From positions 1-64,000 of the forward strand of contig JAWPHD010001289.1 of the NCBI GenBank assembly GCA_037043455.1: a DNA stretch of 64,000 nt, given 5' to 3'. The notes under the pieces were generated by a model. The model was not told the DNA's origin. It was given only the letters and a program-made list of their open reading frames with translations, and did not search any database. Every line of letters starts with the position of its first letter. Position 1 is the stretch's first letter. The translations under genes and the position numbers were made by a program. Of the stretch, positions 47,793-56,929 are shown in pieces. This DNA comes from Cyrtodaria siliqua (lineage: Eukaryota > Mollusca > Bivalvia > Adapedonta > Hiatellidae).

Positions 47793-47901
47793 TATATAAT
47801 ATTACATAAGATTATTTCTTTAAGCCCCTATTAATTAATTAATTAATTAATTATTTTGAAGTAAAATATTTATTCCCCGGTTAGATTATATTATTTTTTA
47901 T
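47793..47901. promoter_or_regulatory. Spacer with pPolB promoter-like box
   Basis: Directly before the pPolB start (minus strand) the sequence reads TTATGTAATATTATATAATG including the start codon. Almost the same 20-mer precedes the next minus-strand gene at 48231. An (aatt)n run lies at 47830-47852. Confidence 0.6.
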
Positions 47902-48231
47902 TCATCCGTACATAATAATTTTAATTCCTTGTTGAAGTAAAACATCATAGTGGGCAATAAAAGAAACTTTGTATAAAGTTGGATGGTAACTGGTTGCCTC
48001 TGAAATTTGTTTTTTACACAAAGAACATAGTTTGTTTATATCTCTTTTTTTTATTTTCCATGACAGTTTTAGTTGTTTTGCCATTGTTATGATTCTTTCT
48101 GTCAAATCTTGAAAGTTGAAAAAAATTAAAAGCTCAGCATCTAATTTACTGGCATCTTCAAAATCAACCGTTTGAGCATGTGCTATTTGATATTTTTTAA
48201 AGTTATTGATTTCAATTTCTACTTGTTCCAT
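47902..48231 (-). CDS. Unknown 109-aa element protein
   Basis: I choose the start at 48231 (MEQVEIEINNF) rather than the longer open frame to 48366. The AT box seen at pPolB lies immediately before it, and the extension overlaps the divergent gene. The protein is mixed-charge, with a Lys-rich middle, a single CSLCKK pair of cysteines near residues 69-72 and no signal peptide or membrane segment. I do not recognise the family. Sharing its promoter form with pPolB suggests a replication-stage role, by inference. Confidence 0.65.
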   Translation of the reverse strand: MEQVEIEINNFKKYQIAHAQTVDFEDASKLDAELLIFFNFQDLTERIITMAKQLKLSWKIKKRDINKLCSLCKKQISEATSYHPTLYKVSFIAHYDVLLQQGIKIIMYG

Positions 48232-48298
48232 TATAATATTACATAAGATAATATTTTTTAAGCCTATATTTAAATATATGATGCTATAGTATAATATA
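48232..48298. promoter_or_regulatory. Divergent promoter region
   Basis: 67 bp between two divergent starts. The left side carries ttataatattacataagat (reverse form of the pPolB box) and the right side carries agtataatataatg at the plus-strand start. Confidence 0.55.
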
Positions 48299-48838
48299 AT
48301 GAATTGCAAATATTGTGAAAGAGTTTTAGATATTATTGATCCTCCTGGGGTGTGCATAGATTGCATCTTATTTCACACGACAAAGAAGCTTTGTAAATAT
48401 TGTACCAGAGCCAAGCTGTGTTACAAGTGTACATATGCATGTATGAATTGTAACGATACTTGCGAAGTTTTCGATAACGAGCGTGTTTGTCTTAATTGTG
48501 GTACCCACAATGGTTATACTCTTATCACAGGTTGCACCTACAACCAAAAGAAAACTATTTACCTCAGGAAGTATCATTTGGGTAAATACTTGGTAGCATT
48601 TGATTTGTCTTCTAAAAATAGGCAAAGATTTGAAGATTTGTTTTACAAAATTGTAAAGATTTTGGATCAGATAGAAGACCGAAAAAGATCAATCAAATTT
48701 GAATACATTTTTCGAAAAATGTTTAAAATATTAAAAAAAGAAAAAGAAACAAAACTGATTAAAACAAAATCAACCAGAGACAAGTACGATAGGATATGGA
48801 AACAAGTCAAACTACGACTGAATGCCATGGCCGTTTAA
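48299..48838 (+). CDS. Cys-rich zinc-binding protein, possible VLTF3-like late transcription factor
   Basis: 179 residues. The N-terminal half has CxxC pairs at residues 3/6, 19/22, 32/35, 41/44, 48/51 and 64/67, enough for at least two zinc sites. After these comes YLRKYHLGKYL (about 88-98) and a helical region ending with IWKQVKLRLN. Zinc ribbon, then a Y-x-R-x-H/Y-x-L-x-x-type motif, then helices is the layout I associate with poxvirus VLTF3-like proteins of large DNA viruses and some Polinton relatives. This is family resemblance by eye, not a search. It is the only plus-strand gene in the left block and shares a divergent promoter. If correct, it could drive the second promoter class. 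Frame intact. Confidence 0.55.
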   Translation: MNCKYCERVLDIIDPPGVCIDCILFHTTKKLCKYCTRAKLCYKCTYACMNCNDTCEVFDNERVCLNCGTHNGYTLITGCTYNQKKTIYLRKYHLGKYLVAFDLSSKNRQRFEDLFYKIVKILDQIEDRKRSIKFEYIFRKMFKILKKEKETKLIKTKSTRDKYDRIWKQVKLRLNAMAV

Positions 48839-49242
48839 CTTGAATATTTTCATATACATTTCCAGAGGCTCTGTAAAGTTATCATTCTTTTGAATCTCTA
48901 ATATTTTATTGAAGGTAATCCTTATTACCTCTTCATCATTTTCTAGTTCTGTTGTTGTTTGGACATATGATAAAAGTTGCTTAAAACTCCTATGATGTGT
49001 TTTTAACAAAGTCTTTTTTTCTGCTATTCTTGTTTTACTCACTAAAACAGCAACTACTGGAGGAAACCAACCACAGCTATGAAAACAGGAATTGCTGGAA
49101 CTAATGCTAGGAGAGCACCACAACCAATTATTCCGCTGGTAATCTGTAACGTTGTGTTTATAATACCGCACAATTTATAACTGCGTCTGTATGCAGTCAC
49201 AAGTCGCGTCAAGTAATCAATTAATTCTTCTTTGGTTTTCAT
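48812..49242 (-). pseudogene. Small membrane protein, frame change
   Basis: Starts at 49242 (MKTKEELIDYLTRLV) directly after an attatatatg box. Residues about 24-58 are strongly hydrophobic (GIIGCGALLALVPAIPVFIAV), long enough for a membrane hairpin. A one-base frame change near 49055-49075 moves the rest into another frame (to 48812), which is helical and acidic with TTTELENDEEVIRITF. The stop overlaps the 3' end of the convergent VLTF3-like gene by 27 bp. It resembles small membrane proteins that Polintons carry near the packaging genes, but I cannot name the family. Confidence 0.6.
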
Positions 49243-49266
49243 ATATAATTACAGTTATACAATAAT

Positions 49267-50555
49267 TTAATTAAAATATTTAGAAAATAGTTGCTCGTGT
49301 TCTTTGGGTGACATTTTACTTATTTTTAATAATTCATCGATTATGCTAATACCTTTATTTATTAGCTGTGGGCTATTATTTCCTAATTCGATACTTCCAC
49401 ATACCAACTCTAGATCATCTATCAACTCTTCGGGGCTATTGTAATATTCAACACAACCTCCTAAAATCTTTTTGAACTTTGAAGAACCTTTGTGAATTGG
49501 TAAATCAGATAATTCTGTTAGTTTCTTAAAAGCATTCTGAGACAGCTTTGAATAAGTTTTTCCATTGTTGTAACGCTTTGTTATCAAGTCTATAAAATCA
49601 TCATCTACTTTCATATCTAGCACAACTGCTTCTCCTTGTTTGGAAATAAGTTTGTGATAACCAATAAGCTTAGGTATATCAATTTGTAACATTCCATAGT
49701 GGCCATCATAGTCTACTTTGTAGGAATTTTTATTTTGTTGCATTCCTTTGCCAGTCTTTTGTATAGTTTCGCTAGCTGTTTGAATTCGCTCAGGCAACTT
49801 GTTTATATAAAAACCCAGAGCATTTGCCTCATTTGTTTTTTGATTATGTTCTTTCAAAAGTACAGCTATCTCTTGTTTAGCGAGATTGGGGTTATTGCGT
49901 AATTTTGAATATTTAGTTTTAGTCGCAATGGTGTTACCTTTTCCGACCCCTCCTTGATTTTTTCTTCGCTGAGGTTGTTCATTTCTGTCTTTAGACCTCT
50001 TATCTTGAGAACCATTTCCTTGTATATCTCACGAGCCCTTTCAATATAATCATCATATTTAGCACTCCCATCAGTAATACCTGGTATTTTAGTTGGGAGC
50101 GGCAAGTCATACTTATCAAGTACGTCTTTATTCATACCAGCGTCCAAGTCAATATCATACACCGGTTTGGGTTCCTTAGGCCTCGCGGCAGGTTCTTCTT
50201 CTTCTGATACTTCTTCTTCCGATTCTTCTTCTATTTCTTTCTCAGTTGATAGCGTTGGCGATAGCGCTGGTGGTGCTATAGCTCCACGATCAGGCGGGGC
50301 AAGTAATTGCGGACGTATTTCCCCAGGAAGAAGAGCCAACTGTTGACGTATTTCCGGAAGGGTAATCAAATGTTCAGCCAGCCGCCTTGTTTGCTCTGTT
50401 ATTTCGCTAGTTACAGGTTTAAATACTTCTGCATACAAATCACGACTAGCTCCTTTTTCGAGTCTTTTTTGAGTAACTTTATTTTCGTATTCTTTAACAA
50501 GCTCACTCGCTTTTTGCTTTTTATCTGCTAATTCTTTCCATTTTAACAAAGACAT
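49267..50555 (-). pseudogene. Coiled-coil / acidic-centre Polinton protein, frame change
   Basis: Starts at 50555 (MSLLKWKELADKKQ) after a tatattatac box. The first 110 residues are charged and helical. An acidic tract EEESEEEVSEEEE lies at about 139-151, then a Pro-rich linker and another coiled-coil segment. A frame change near 49900-49925 separates this from the C-terminal part (from 49857). That part has VLDMKVDDDFIDLIT, YYNSPEELIDDLELV and GNNSPQLINKGISIIDELL, a C-terminal module that I recall from invertebrate Polinton proteins of unknown function. Total about 430 residues. It ends 24 bp before the start of the membrane protein gene, so the minus-strand genes are head-to-tail. Confidence 0.65.
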
Positions 50556-50629
50556 GTATAATATAAGGTTAGATTAAATTAAAATAAATTAGAATAAGTT
50601 AAGACAAGTATTATCTAAGTATTATTATA
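50556..50629. promoter_or_regulatory. Divergent promoter region
   Basis: 74 bp between the 50555 (minus) and 50630 (plus) starts, with tataatataaggttagatta on one side and attatctaagtattattata on the other. Both contain the TAATCTAA-like and TATTATA-like parts. Confidence 0.55.
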
Positions 50630-51274
50630 ATGCAAATTCCAAACTATGATATGAAAACAGAAAACGGTAATTTTAAACAGATATGGAACTTCATGCCAGA
50701 CTGTTGTTTTAGAATGTTAATTTGCGGTAATTCAGGATCTGGCAAGACAAACACATTAGTTCACATGTTACTCAAACCTTTGGTTTACTACGACAAGATT
50801 TACTTGTGTGCTAAAAACTTGGAGCAGTCCAAGTATCAGGTCTTGTCACAAAAACTTGAAAAGATAGCAAAAAAGAATGAAATCCCGGTCGAAGACATAT
50901 TAGAATGTTCGAATGATGAAATTATCCCTGTGGGTACCTTAGATTCTGATGCTCAAAATATAGCTATTTTTGATGATTATGTTTGCGAGCGTAATCAAAA
51001 CGATATTATTAATTATTTCATCCAGGGAAGACATAAAAATTGTTGTGTAATTTACTTGTCACAATCTTATTACAAAACTCCCAAAGACATTCGTTTGAAC
51101 TGTTCTCATTACATCTTTTTCGCGACTCCGGTTAATCGTGAGCTGGGCATGCTTTCCAAAGAACAAGATGTCAGCAAAGAGCAGTACAGAAAGGCGACTG
51201 ACAAGCAGTACGACTTTTTGTATCTTGATCGTCCGAGGAAGTTAATAAAGCGTAACTTCAACGGTGAAATTTAA
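50630..51274 (+). CDS. FtsK/HerA-type genome packaging ATPase
   Basis: 214 residues, the usual size for Polinton/adintovirus packaging ATPases, which pump DNA into capsids. Walker A is GNSGSGKT at 33-40 (near 50726-50749). Walker B is IAIFDD at 111-116. A sensor-like segment IYLSQSYYKTPKDIR lies at 141-155. Starts at the ATG directly after a tattattata box. The stop codon overlaps the next promoter box (aatttaatctaatc). Frame fully open, with all motifs intact. Confidence 0.95.
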   Translation: MQIPNYDMKTENGNFKQIWNFMPDCCFRMLICGNSGSGKTNTLVHMLLKPLVYYDKIYLCAKNLEQSKYQVLSQKLEKIAKKNEIPVEDILECSNDEIIPVGTLDSDAQNIAIFDDYVCERNQNDIINYFIQGRHKNCCVIYLSQSYYKTPKDIRLNCSHYIFFATPVNRELGMLSKEQDVSKEQYRKATDKQYDFLYLDRPRKLIKRNFNGEI

Positions 51275-51295
51275 TCTAATCATATTATATATATA
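51275..51295 (+). promoter_or_regulatory. Stop-overlapping late-type promoter box
   Basis: The ATPase stop is part of ttaatctaatcatattata, followed by tataatg. The same order (taatctaa, 3-8 bases, ta-rich, ATG) recurs before several plus-strand genes. Confidence 0.6.
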
Positions 51296-52614
51296 ATGGG
51301 ACTTTTTAATGATCTTGGCGGGGAAGTTACTACTGGCAGTGTCAATATTACAAATTTTGGTATTGTGCTGTCTGAGTATGTAAAACAAAAACATCTGGTT
51401 AATTATCTTAACAAGGGCAGAAACCAGGAAAATGTTTTGAGAAGTGAGCTTAACATGGATAATAATAAAATTACCAATGTTGGTAATCCAACAAAAGCAA
51501 ATGATGCAGTAACAAGGCAATATTGTCAAAGAAGAATAACATAAATCATACGCGATTATGATATTGATAAAATTCCAGACATGATGAACAATTTGACAAC
51601 AGGTGTTGAAGATAAACTAAGTCTGATACAAACAAAGTTACAAGCAAACCGTGAGAAAATGATTGAAATTCAAAACGAATTAAAAGATGAAATAAAACTT
51701 CTGGGTGATGCTTTGAAAGAGCTAGAAAAGAAAAAAGATGGATTGGAAGATAGTGAAAACTACAAGAAATTAAGTAAACAAATAAGAGCTGGTGTTAAAA
51801 ATATTAATGCACGGATCGGGGAAATCAATACACAAATGGTTGATAACAATGAACTACAAACTGCTATTGCTGATGCTTCAAAACAAATGAGAACTGCTTT
51901 TACTACCGAAATAACTCAAATTAAAATATTAAATGAGCAGATAAACACCAACGTTGCTGATATCAACAAAGAGTTTGAAGATATTAAAAAGAAAATGGTT
52001 GACGGTAAGTCGCTAGAGGCTGCTCTGATGGTGAAATAGCTTTTTTGAAACAATTTAATCAAAAGTCTGGTAGTCGACACACAGCAATTCTTGGTATAAT
52101 TGATGAGTTGAAAGTAAACGTAGACTATTTAAGTCGGAGTCTGCTGTTTGAATATACGATAGACGGAATAAGTATTATCCAAGATTATGACAATACTAAC
52201 AGTGATAGTTTTTTTGTATCATATCCTACGCAAAAACCACTTGAAAGATCCGAGCGTTCACAAGCTTTTCTTCTGGCGTTTACTTTTACAGCTAATCCAC
52301 TTATAAAAGGTGAAGAATATTATGAAAGAAGATTTTGGGAGTGGTTGCGAATTATTAAAGAAGGCCGTTATGTATTTGAAATAGATTTTACTTACACAGG
52401 AGCAGATATAGAAAGTTTCTATATTTATATAACAGATGCCGGAAAGCATCTTCACCCGATAATAAAAAATGACAAACGAATAATGAAAGAAACATTTGAA
52501 TTATATCTCAAACCGTCAAATAATATAGAATTCAGATCACACATAGAACGCAACACTACACAACTTTTCAATTTTGAAAAATCTAGTTTTAAAATGTATT
52601 ACATACCGGAATGA
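51296..52614 (+). pseudogene. Fibre-like structural protein, broken
   Basis: Starts MGLFNDLGGEVTTG. Residues about 53-76 read LNMDNNKITNVGNPTKANDA and AVTRQY, a motif I know from trimeric viral and phage fibres or tail-collar regions just before coiled-coil stalks. The middle (51581-52039) is a long heptad-rich coiled coil (KLQANREKMIEIQNELKDEI). The C-terminal part (52045-52614) is beta-rich and Tyr/Phe-rich (FVSYPTQKPLERSER, FEIDFTYTGADIESF) and may be the receptor-facing head. Breaks: in-frame TAA at 51542-51544 and a frame change near 52015-52035. Position between ATPase and penton fits a vertex spike. Function inferred from shape. Confidence 0.7.
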
Positions 52615-52648
52615 TTAGTATGAATAACAATTATCCATTCTATATTAT

Positions 52649-53409
52649 ATGGAACAAAAAATTGTATTATCATCAGAGAAAGCGTCAATAATTAATAGCT
52701 CAAATACACCGAGTAATTTTACAACTGTGTTTGACAGACCATTAATATTAGGTAGGAACAAACAGTATGGTATTGGACTCGATAAGATTAATTCCATGAC
52801 TTACTCGTAGTATAATATTAGTGAGGATTTTAATAACAAAGTGATAAGGTACCACAATGGAACAGATTGGAAAAGTATTATTTTTACAAATGGAAATTAC
52901 AGTTATGCTGATATCGATAACTACATAAAAGAAACATTGACTGCAAACAATGATTTAACTGATGACTCACCTGTCCCGATAAAAATTGAGTTTGATTTAT
53001 AAGTTTCAAATGCTTGGTTACCATCCATAATAATTTCATGCTTGATTTAAGAGAAACAAACTTTCATGCCTTGATCGGGTTTGACAAAGATGCAGTAATT
53101 AGGGAAACTAAATTTGGAACTGTGACACCAAACATAACAAATTCTATCGATACATTGTATATCCACTGTGATTTAATAAGTAATTCTATTGTTGATGGAT
53201 CATACGGGGATGTCATTTATGAAATAAGTACAGCTGATCTTACGAGATCATCTCCTTTCAAAGATGAACCGATAAGAGTCGGGTTCTGCGAAGTAAACAA
53301 AACGATCATTAACAGTATTAATATTTACATAACCGATTTCTCCGGTAAGATTATTAATCTTAATGGTGTCCACACATCATTCCGTTTTGTTTTGAAGGAA
53401 TTAATGTAA
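52649..53409 (+). pseudogene. Minor capsid (penton-like) protein, broken
   Basis: Starts at 52649 (MEQKIVLSSEKASI) within a tatattatatgg box. Visible family pieces are FDRPLILGRNKQYGIGLDKI, FNNKVIRYHNGTDWKSI and GNYSYADIDNYI, then in another frame RETNFHALIGFDKDAV, DTLYIHCDLISNSIVDGSYG and INLNGVHTSFRFVLKE. This order is typical of the Polinton penton/minor capsid protein. The breaks are an in-frame TAG at 52808-52810 and a frame change near 52991-52999. It lies between the fibre-like gene and the core and major capsid genes. Confidence 0.85.
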
Positions 53410-53422
53410 TATAATATGTTAT

Positions 53423-53830
53423 ATGGTATGTTTACAAAAAGTTTATGACACTAGCACGGGAACATCTACTCAAGTTGATCGATTAACTGGAGCTGGCATA
53501 TTTGACATTTTGGCAAAAGTCGGATCAAAGATATTCAGCGAGTCTGTGAAAACAGCAGGCAAGAAAGCATTAGAAACTGCTGGCAAACAAATCATAGAAA
53601 GCGGTTCTAAAAAACTTGGAGATGAAGTAGGAAAAATGGCTGCTGATAAATTAGTTTCAGTTATTAAACCTAAACCAAAAGGTGAGATGATTTTAAAAGA
53701 ACTTACAAAGGCTGATAACAAAAAAGAAGATGTAGCTGAAACTGAAGAAGATGTAAATGCAAAAATTAATAGATTACTTTCCGGAAGGGGAATTCATGTG
53801 ATAATTAATCGATTAATTAATAAAAAATAA
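53423..53830 (+). CDS. Small core/membrane-active-like protein
   Basis: 135 residues, start at the ATG in gttatatgg. After TGAG, residues 25-85 form an amphipathic, Ala/Lys/Gly-rich helix (IFDILAKVGSKIFSESVK, then GKKALETAGKQIIES). The tail is charged and ends with LSGRGIHVIINRLINKK. The layout recalls adenovirus protein VI/X-type capsid-interior proteins. The GAG/GRG spots could be protease sites, by inference only. Frame intact, between penton and major capsid. Confidence 0.6.
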   Translation: MVCLQKVYDTSTGTSTQVDRLTGAGIFDILAKVGSKIFSESVKTAGKKALETAGKQIIESGSKKLGDEVGKMAADKLVSVIKPKPKGEMILKELTKADNKKEDVAETEEDVNAKINRLLSGRGIHVIINRLINKK

Positions 53831-53851
53831 TCTAATTACTAGTATACATAG

Positions 53852-55123
53852 ATGTTTCGAAGTAATCAATATAATACTAGATATGAACATGTGCCTATTC
53901 AGTTAGATACCCCAATAACACAACCAGGAATTAATACCAGACAAATGAAAAGTAGTTACCAATTTACACTAAATGACAGAAGTTCTTACTTTGATTGGTA
54001 TAATGCATATTTTGAAATCAGTTTTCAAGTAAACAAACTTGTTGATGGAGCCAATTTCGCAGACGCTGACAGAATTGCTTTAGTTAACGATGCAGCTTCA
54101 CTGATTGATCAAATGTAAGTAAAGCAAAATGGGAAAATAGTTTACGATGGAAATAATCTTCACAGATTTGTTAATATCAAAAGCTTGCTTGAAATTTCTG
54201 ATGACTATGCAATGACAACCGGAACAAACGAATACTTTTATTTAGATAATACGACAGCTGCAGAATCTCGGAAGGATGAAGATACCTATAATAAAGGTTT
54301 TACTATTCGCCATGTTTTAATCATAACTAACCAAAAAGTTGACTCTATAATCCCATTAAATAAATATTCCTTCTTTGGAGGTTTGGAAACAAACATGCTT
54401 CCTCCTAGTCAGATTCAAATCAGCTTGCAACTAACAGATGATAATGTGCTAATTTTCAAAGCTGGCGGTGATGATGGCCGAGTAGTTATTAATAAATTAG
54501 TTATGTGGATACCTAGAATGATATTTAACTCAGATGGTTTAAGTTATGTAATGACAAATCATATGACATCAACAAGATGGACTTATCTTCGTGAAATGAT
54601 ACAAGAAAGCGGAAGTACTCAACTAACAGAATCTGTATTTAGAATAACGGCCGGAGTCAAAAGTCCCAAACACGTTTTTGTGTATTTGCAAAGGGCTGAC
54701 AAAAGTTCTTCTCAAACACAAAATCCTCACCTTTTAGATACTTTTAAACTAAATGCTGCTGATGCTAATTGCTATTTACAATCAGCTAGATTGGAAGTCG
54801 GAAATGGAGTTTATTATCCAGAAACTGAATACAGTTATGCTAATATCATAAGAATATTCAGAGATGTTATTAATTATTCTTACAAGCAAAATGATAAAAA
54901 CACCGGAACTTTACTCAATGTGGGTAATTTTAAAAATCTCTTCGGAATGATATATTTCGATTTGAGTTACAAGGAAAATGAAGTCAGTGTTGATCCAAAA
55001 CAACTAAGTTTGAGATATAAACTAAACAACGTTCCTACCGCTAGATATAAAGTTTATGCTCTGGTTCTCTATGAAGTAGATGTAGTTATTGATATTGTCG
55101 GAAATGAATTGGTAATAGTTTAA
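53852..55123 (+). pseudogene. Major capsid protein (double jelly-roll type), one stop
   Basis: About 423 residues, the size expected for Polinton/adintovirus major capsid. It begins MFRSNQYNTRYEHVPIQLD. Recognisable parts are YQFTLNDRSSYFDWYNAYFE, IVYDGNNLHRFVNIKSLLE, SDDYA, YSFFGGLETNMLPPSQIQI, VVINKLVMWIPRM, and near the end NFKNLFGMIYFDLSYKEN and LRYKLNN. A TAA at 54116-54118 interrupts the first jelly roll; the frame is the same on both sides. The start follows taatctaattactagtatac. It is the best-preserved broken gene of the element. Confidence 0.9.
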
Positions 55124-55140
55124 TCTAACTTATAATATAT

Positions 55141-56018
55141 ATGACTTACGTAAATTATTCAGTAAATTTAACAGATGGACAAAAACAGAGTTTAGCGAAG
55201 GCTTATGAAAACAAAAGTGAATTAACACTCAGGTTAAAAAATAACCAACTAACTGGGAATTTTCCTTTGCTGCTAACAGCTACTCAAATTAACAATATTA
55301 ACAAAGCTAAATCTGATGGACGGGGATTAGATATAAGTATATCAAAATCGCAAATGAGGTCTCAGTCCAAGCATGGAGGCTTTTTATGCATATTAGCTGG
55401 TTTGCTAACTAAAACAATTTTACCAACAGTTGCTAGATTTGCTCCAAAGATATTAGGGCCTTTAGCAACAGGGGCATTTAGTGGTCTGGCAAGTACTGGA
55501 ATTGGTAAAATATTTGGAAATGGAATGGTAACTGTTCCTGCTGATAAAACACAAACACTTCTGAAATCAAATAAGTTAACAGCTGCACAAAAATGCAAAA
55601 TAGCAAAGTCAAAAGGTTCCTGCACCATTAAATTAACACAAAAACAACTGCAAGACGTACTGGCATGTGCTTCTAGTAACGAAACGGTAACTGCACCCAG
55701 TGATAAAAAGCAGCAAGAGGTAACGGCAACTGTTCCTAGTGATAAAAACAAACACTTCTAAAATCAAAGAAATTAACAGCTGCGCAAAGAAAGAAGATAG
55801 CAAAGTCAAAAGGCCGCTGCCCTGTTAAACTAACTAAAAAACAACAGCAGGACGGAGGATTTCTTGGAATGCTTGCATCATTAGGAATTCCATTGATTGG
55901 ATCTCTTATTAGTGGTTTAACTGGAAAAGGTTTGCAAGTAGATAGCAGAGGATATGGTTTACAAGTAGACTCACAAATTAGACCATACAGAAGTATCCCA
56001 TTCATAAAAAAAAATTAA
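55141..56018 (+). pseudogene. Glycine-rich pX-like structural protein with internal duplication
   Basis: Begins MTYVNYSVNLTDGQKQSLAK, followed by ELTLRLKNNQLTGNFPLLLT and ATQINNINKAKSDGRGLDIS, which I know from invertebrate Polinton capsid-interior proteins. A hydrophobic GGFLCILAGLLTKTILPTVA and Gly/Ala-rich segment follow. A block of about 126 bp starting near 55531 (TVPADKTQTLL) recurs near 55729, 198 bp later. A frame change near 55744-55748, in the second block, leads to a second hydrophobic GGFLGMLASLGIPLIGS and the ending GKGLQVDSRGYGLQVD. The stop is TAA at 56016-56018, directly after nine A. The protease frame overlaps this end. Confidence 0.75.
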
Positions 56019-56452
56019 ATTTTAAAAATAAACCTATCTCTAACTTAGATATAACACAATGGGTTAAGCAGCTAGGCATACAGAACTTCAGGGGAGTGTT
56101 TAGCAAGAATAAATTACCAACAAAACAAAATAAAAAAGAATGTGGCATTATTATTCTGGATGATTATATTGGACCTGGCACACACTGGACTTGTTACTAT
56201 GATAATTATTACTTCGATCCGTTTGGCTTGAGCCCGCCAAAAGAAGTTTTAACGCACATGCCTAATATAAAATACAACACCATTCAATACCAAGATAAAA
56301 TAAGTGTTCTGTGTGGATATTTCTGCCTATTCTTCATTAAAAAGTTACAAGAAGAAAATAGTACGTATGATATTCTTTACAAATTATTAAAACCATACAA
56401 ACCAATAGAAAATGAAAACATTATAAAATCATATTTTGTAAACGAAGTTTAA
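55982..56452 (+). CDS. Adenovirus-type maturation cysteine protease
   Basis: The frame is open from 55982 (after TAG) to 56452 but has no AUG before the protease domain, which starts at about 56033 (ISNLDITQWVKQLGIQNFRG). Catalytic elements are His in GTHWTCYY, Asp in YFDPFGL, Gln in QYQDK and Cys in VLCGYFCLFF, the order found in adenovirus-type proteases (SUMO-protease fold). It processes capsid proteins in the family. The frame is -1 relative to the preceding pX-like gene, overlaps it by about 37 nt, and crosses aaaaaaaaat (56006-56015), a slippery type run. No promoter-like box precedes it. It may be made by frameshifting or a non-AUG start, or the start may have been lost. Confidence 0.9.
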   Translation, partial: TIQKYPIHKKKLNFKNKPISNLDITQWVKQLGIQNFRGVFSKNKLPTKQNKKECGIIILDDYIGPGTHWTCYYDNYYFDPFGLSPPKEVLTHMPNIKYNTIQYQDKISVLCGYFCLFFIKKLQEENSTYDILYKLLKPYKPIENENIIKSYFVNEV

Positions 56453-56468
56453 TCTAATCATATTATAT

Positions 56469-56929
56469 ATGAGTTACTGTATTAAAGAAAAGATGGTTAC
56501 TGAAAATATTAATCCTCAGTATGTTTTAGCAAAAAATGGTAGAAAAATGTTAAGAGCAACTTGCGCGTCTTGTGGTATTACTAAAACAAAGTTTGTTAAA
56601 AACACAGAAGGTGGAAATATTGATATTCATAAAGCTTTGCTCCCTTTGCTACCCAAAAAAGGCTAACACTTCCTGGTTATAAATATTGCGGTCCTGGTAA
56701 TCCACTTGATAGCGGAGAACCGGTAAATGAATTAGATGCTGTTTGTAAAGATCGTGATTATTGCTATGACGAAAATCCTAGTAATAAATCAACGTGCGAT
56801 AAAAACATGCTTGCTGGTTTAAAATCTAGTAAGTCTAAAACTATTGGAGAAAAGATTGCTAAAAATTTGATAGTAAAACCAGTTATTAGTACTAAATACA
56901 AACTTGGTCTTGGAAACTCAAAAAACTAA
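56469..56929 (+). pseudogene. Zinc-ribbon plus phospholipase A2-like protein, frame change
   Basis: Starts at 56469 after taatctaatcatattatat. The N-terminal 65 residues contain KNGRKMLRATCASCGITKTK, a half zinc ribbon. A frame change near 56655-56666, at a six-A run, leads to the PLA2-like part with a YCGPGN loop (56684-56701) and CKDRDYCYD (56744-56770). In parvovirus-type and related PLA2 domains the second motif carries a His-Asp pair; here the His position is Arg (56753-56755). PLA2 domains help viral particles cross membranes in known families. It ends TCA AAA AAC TAA, with the integrase in the -1 frame. Confidence 0.75.

Noticed and set aside
48232..48366. Longer N-terminus for the 109-aa gene (154 codons in all)
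   Set aside because: The extension crosses the divergent promoter and start of the next gene, and the box shared with pPolB fits the internal start.
52808..54118. Recoded stop codons (alternative genetic code) in capsid genes
   Set aside because: TAA and TAG appear at positions with different expected residues, frame changes are also present, and genes such as ATPase and integrase end normally with TAA. Decay or error explains it better.
56652..56666. Third programmed frameshift inside the zinc-ribbon/PLA2 gene
   Set aside because: The frame changes by -1 at AAA AAA GGC TAA, but the in-frame heptamer would start with C, which does not fit the slippery rule. A lost base is more likely.
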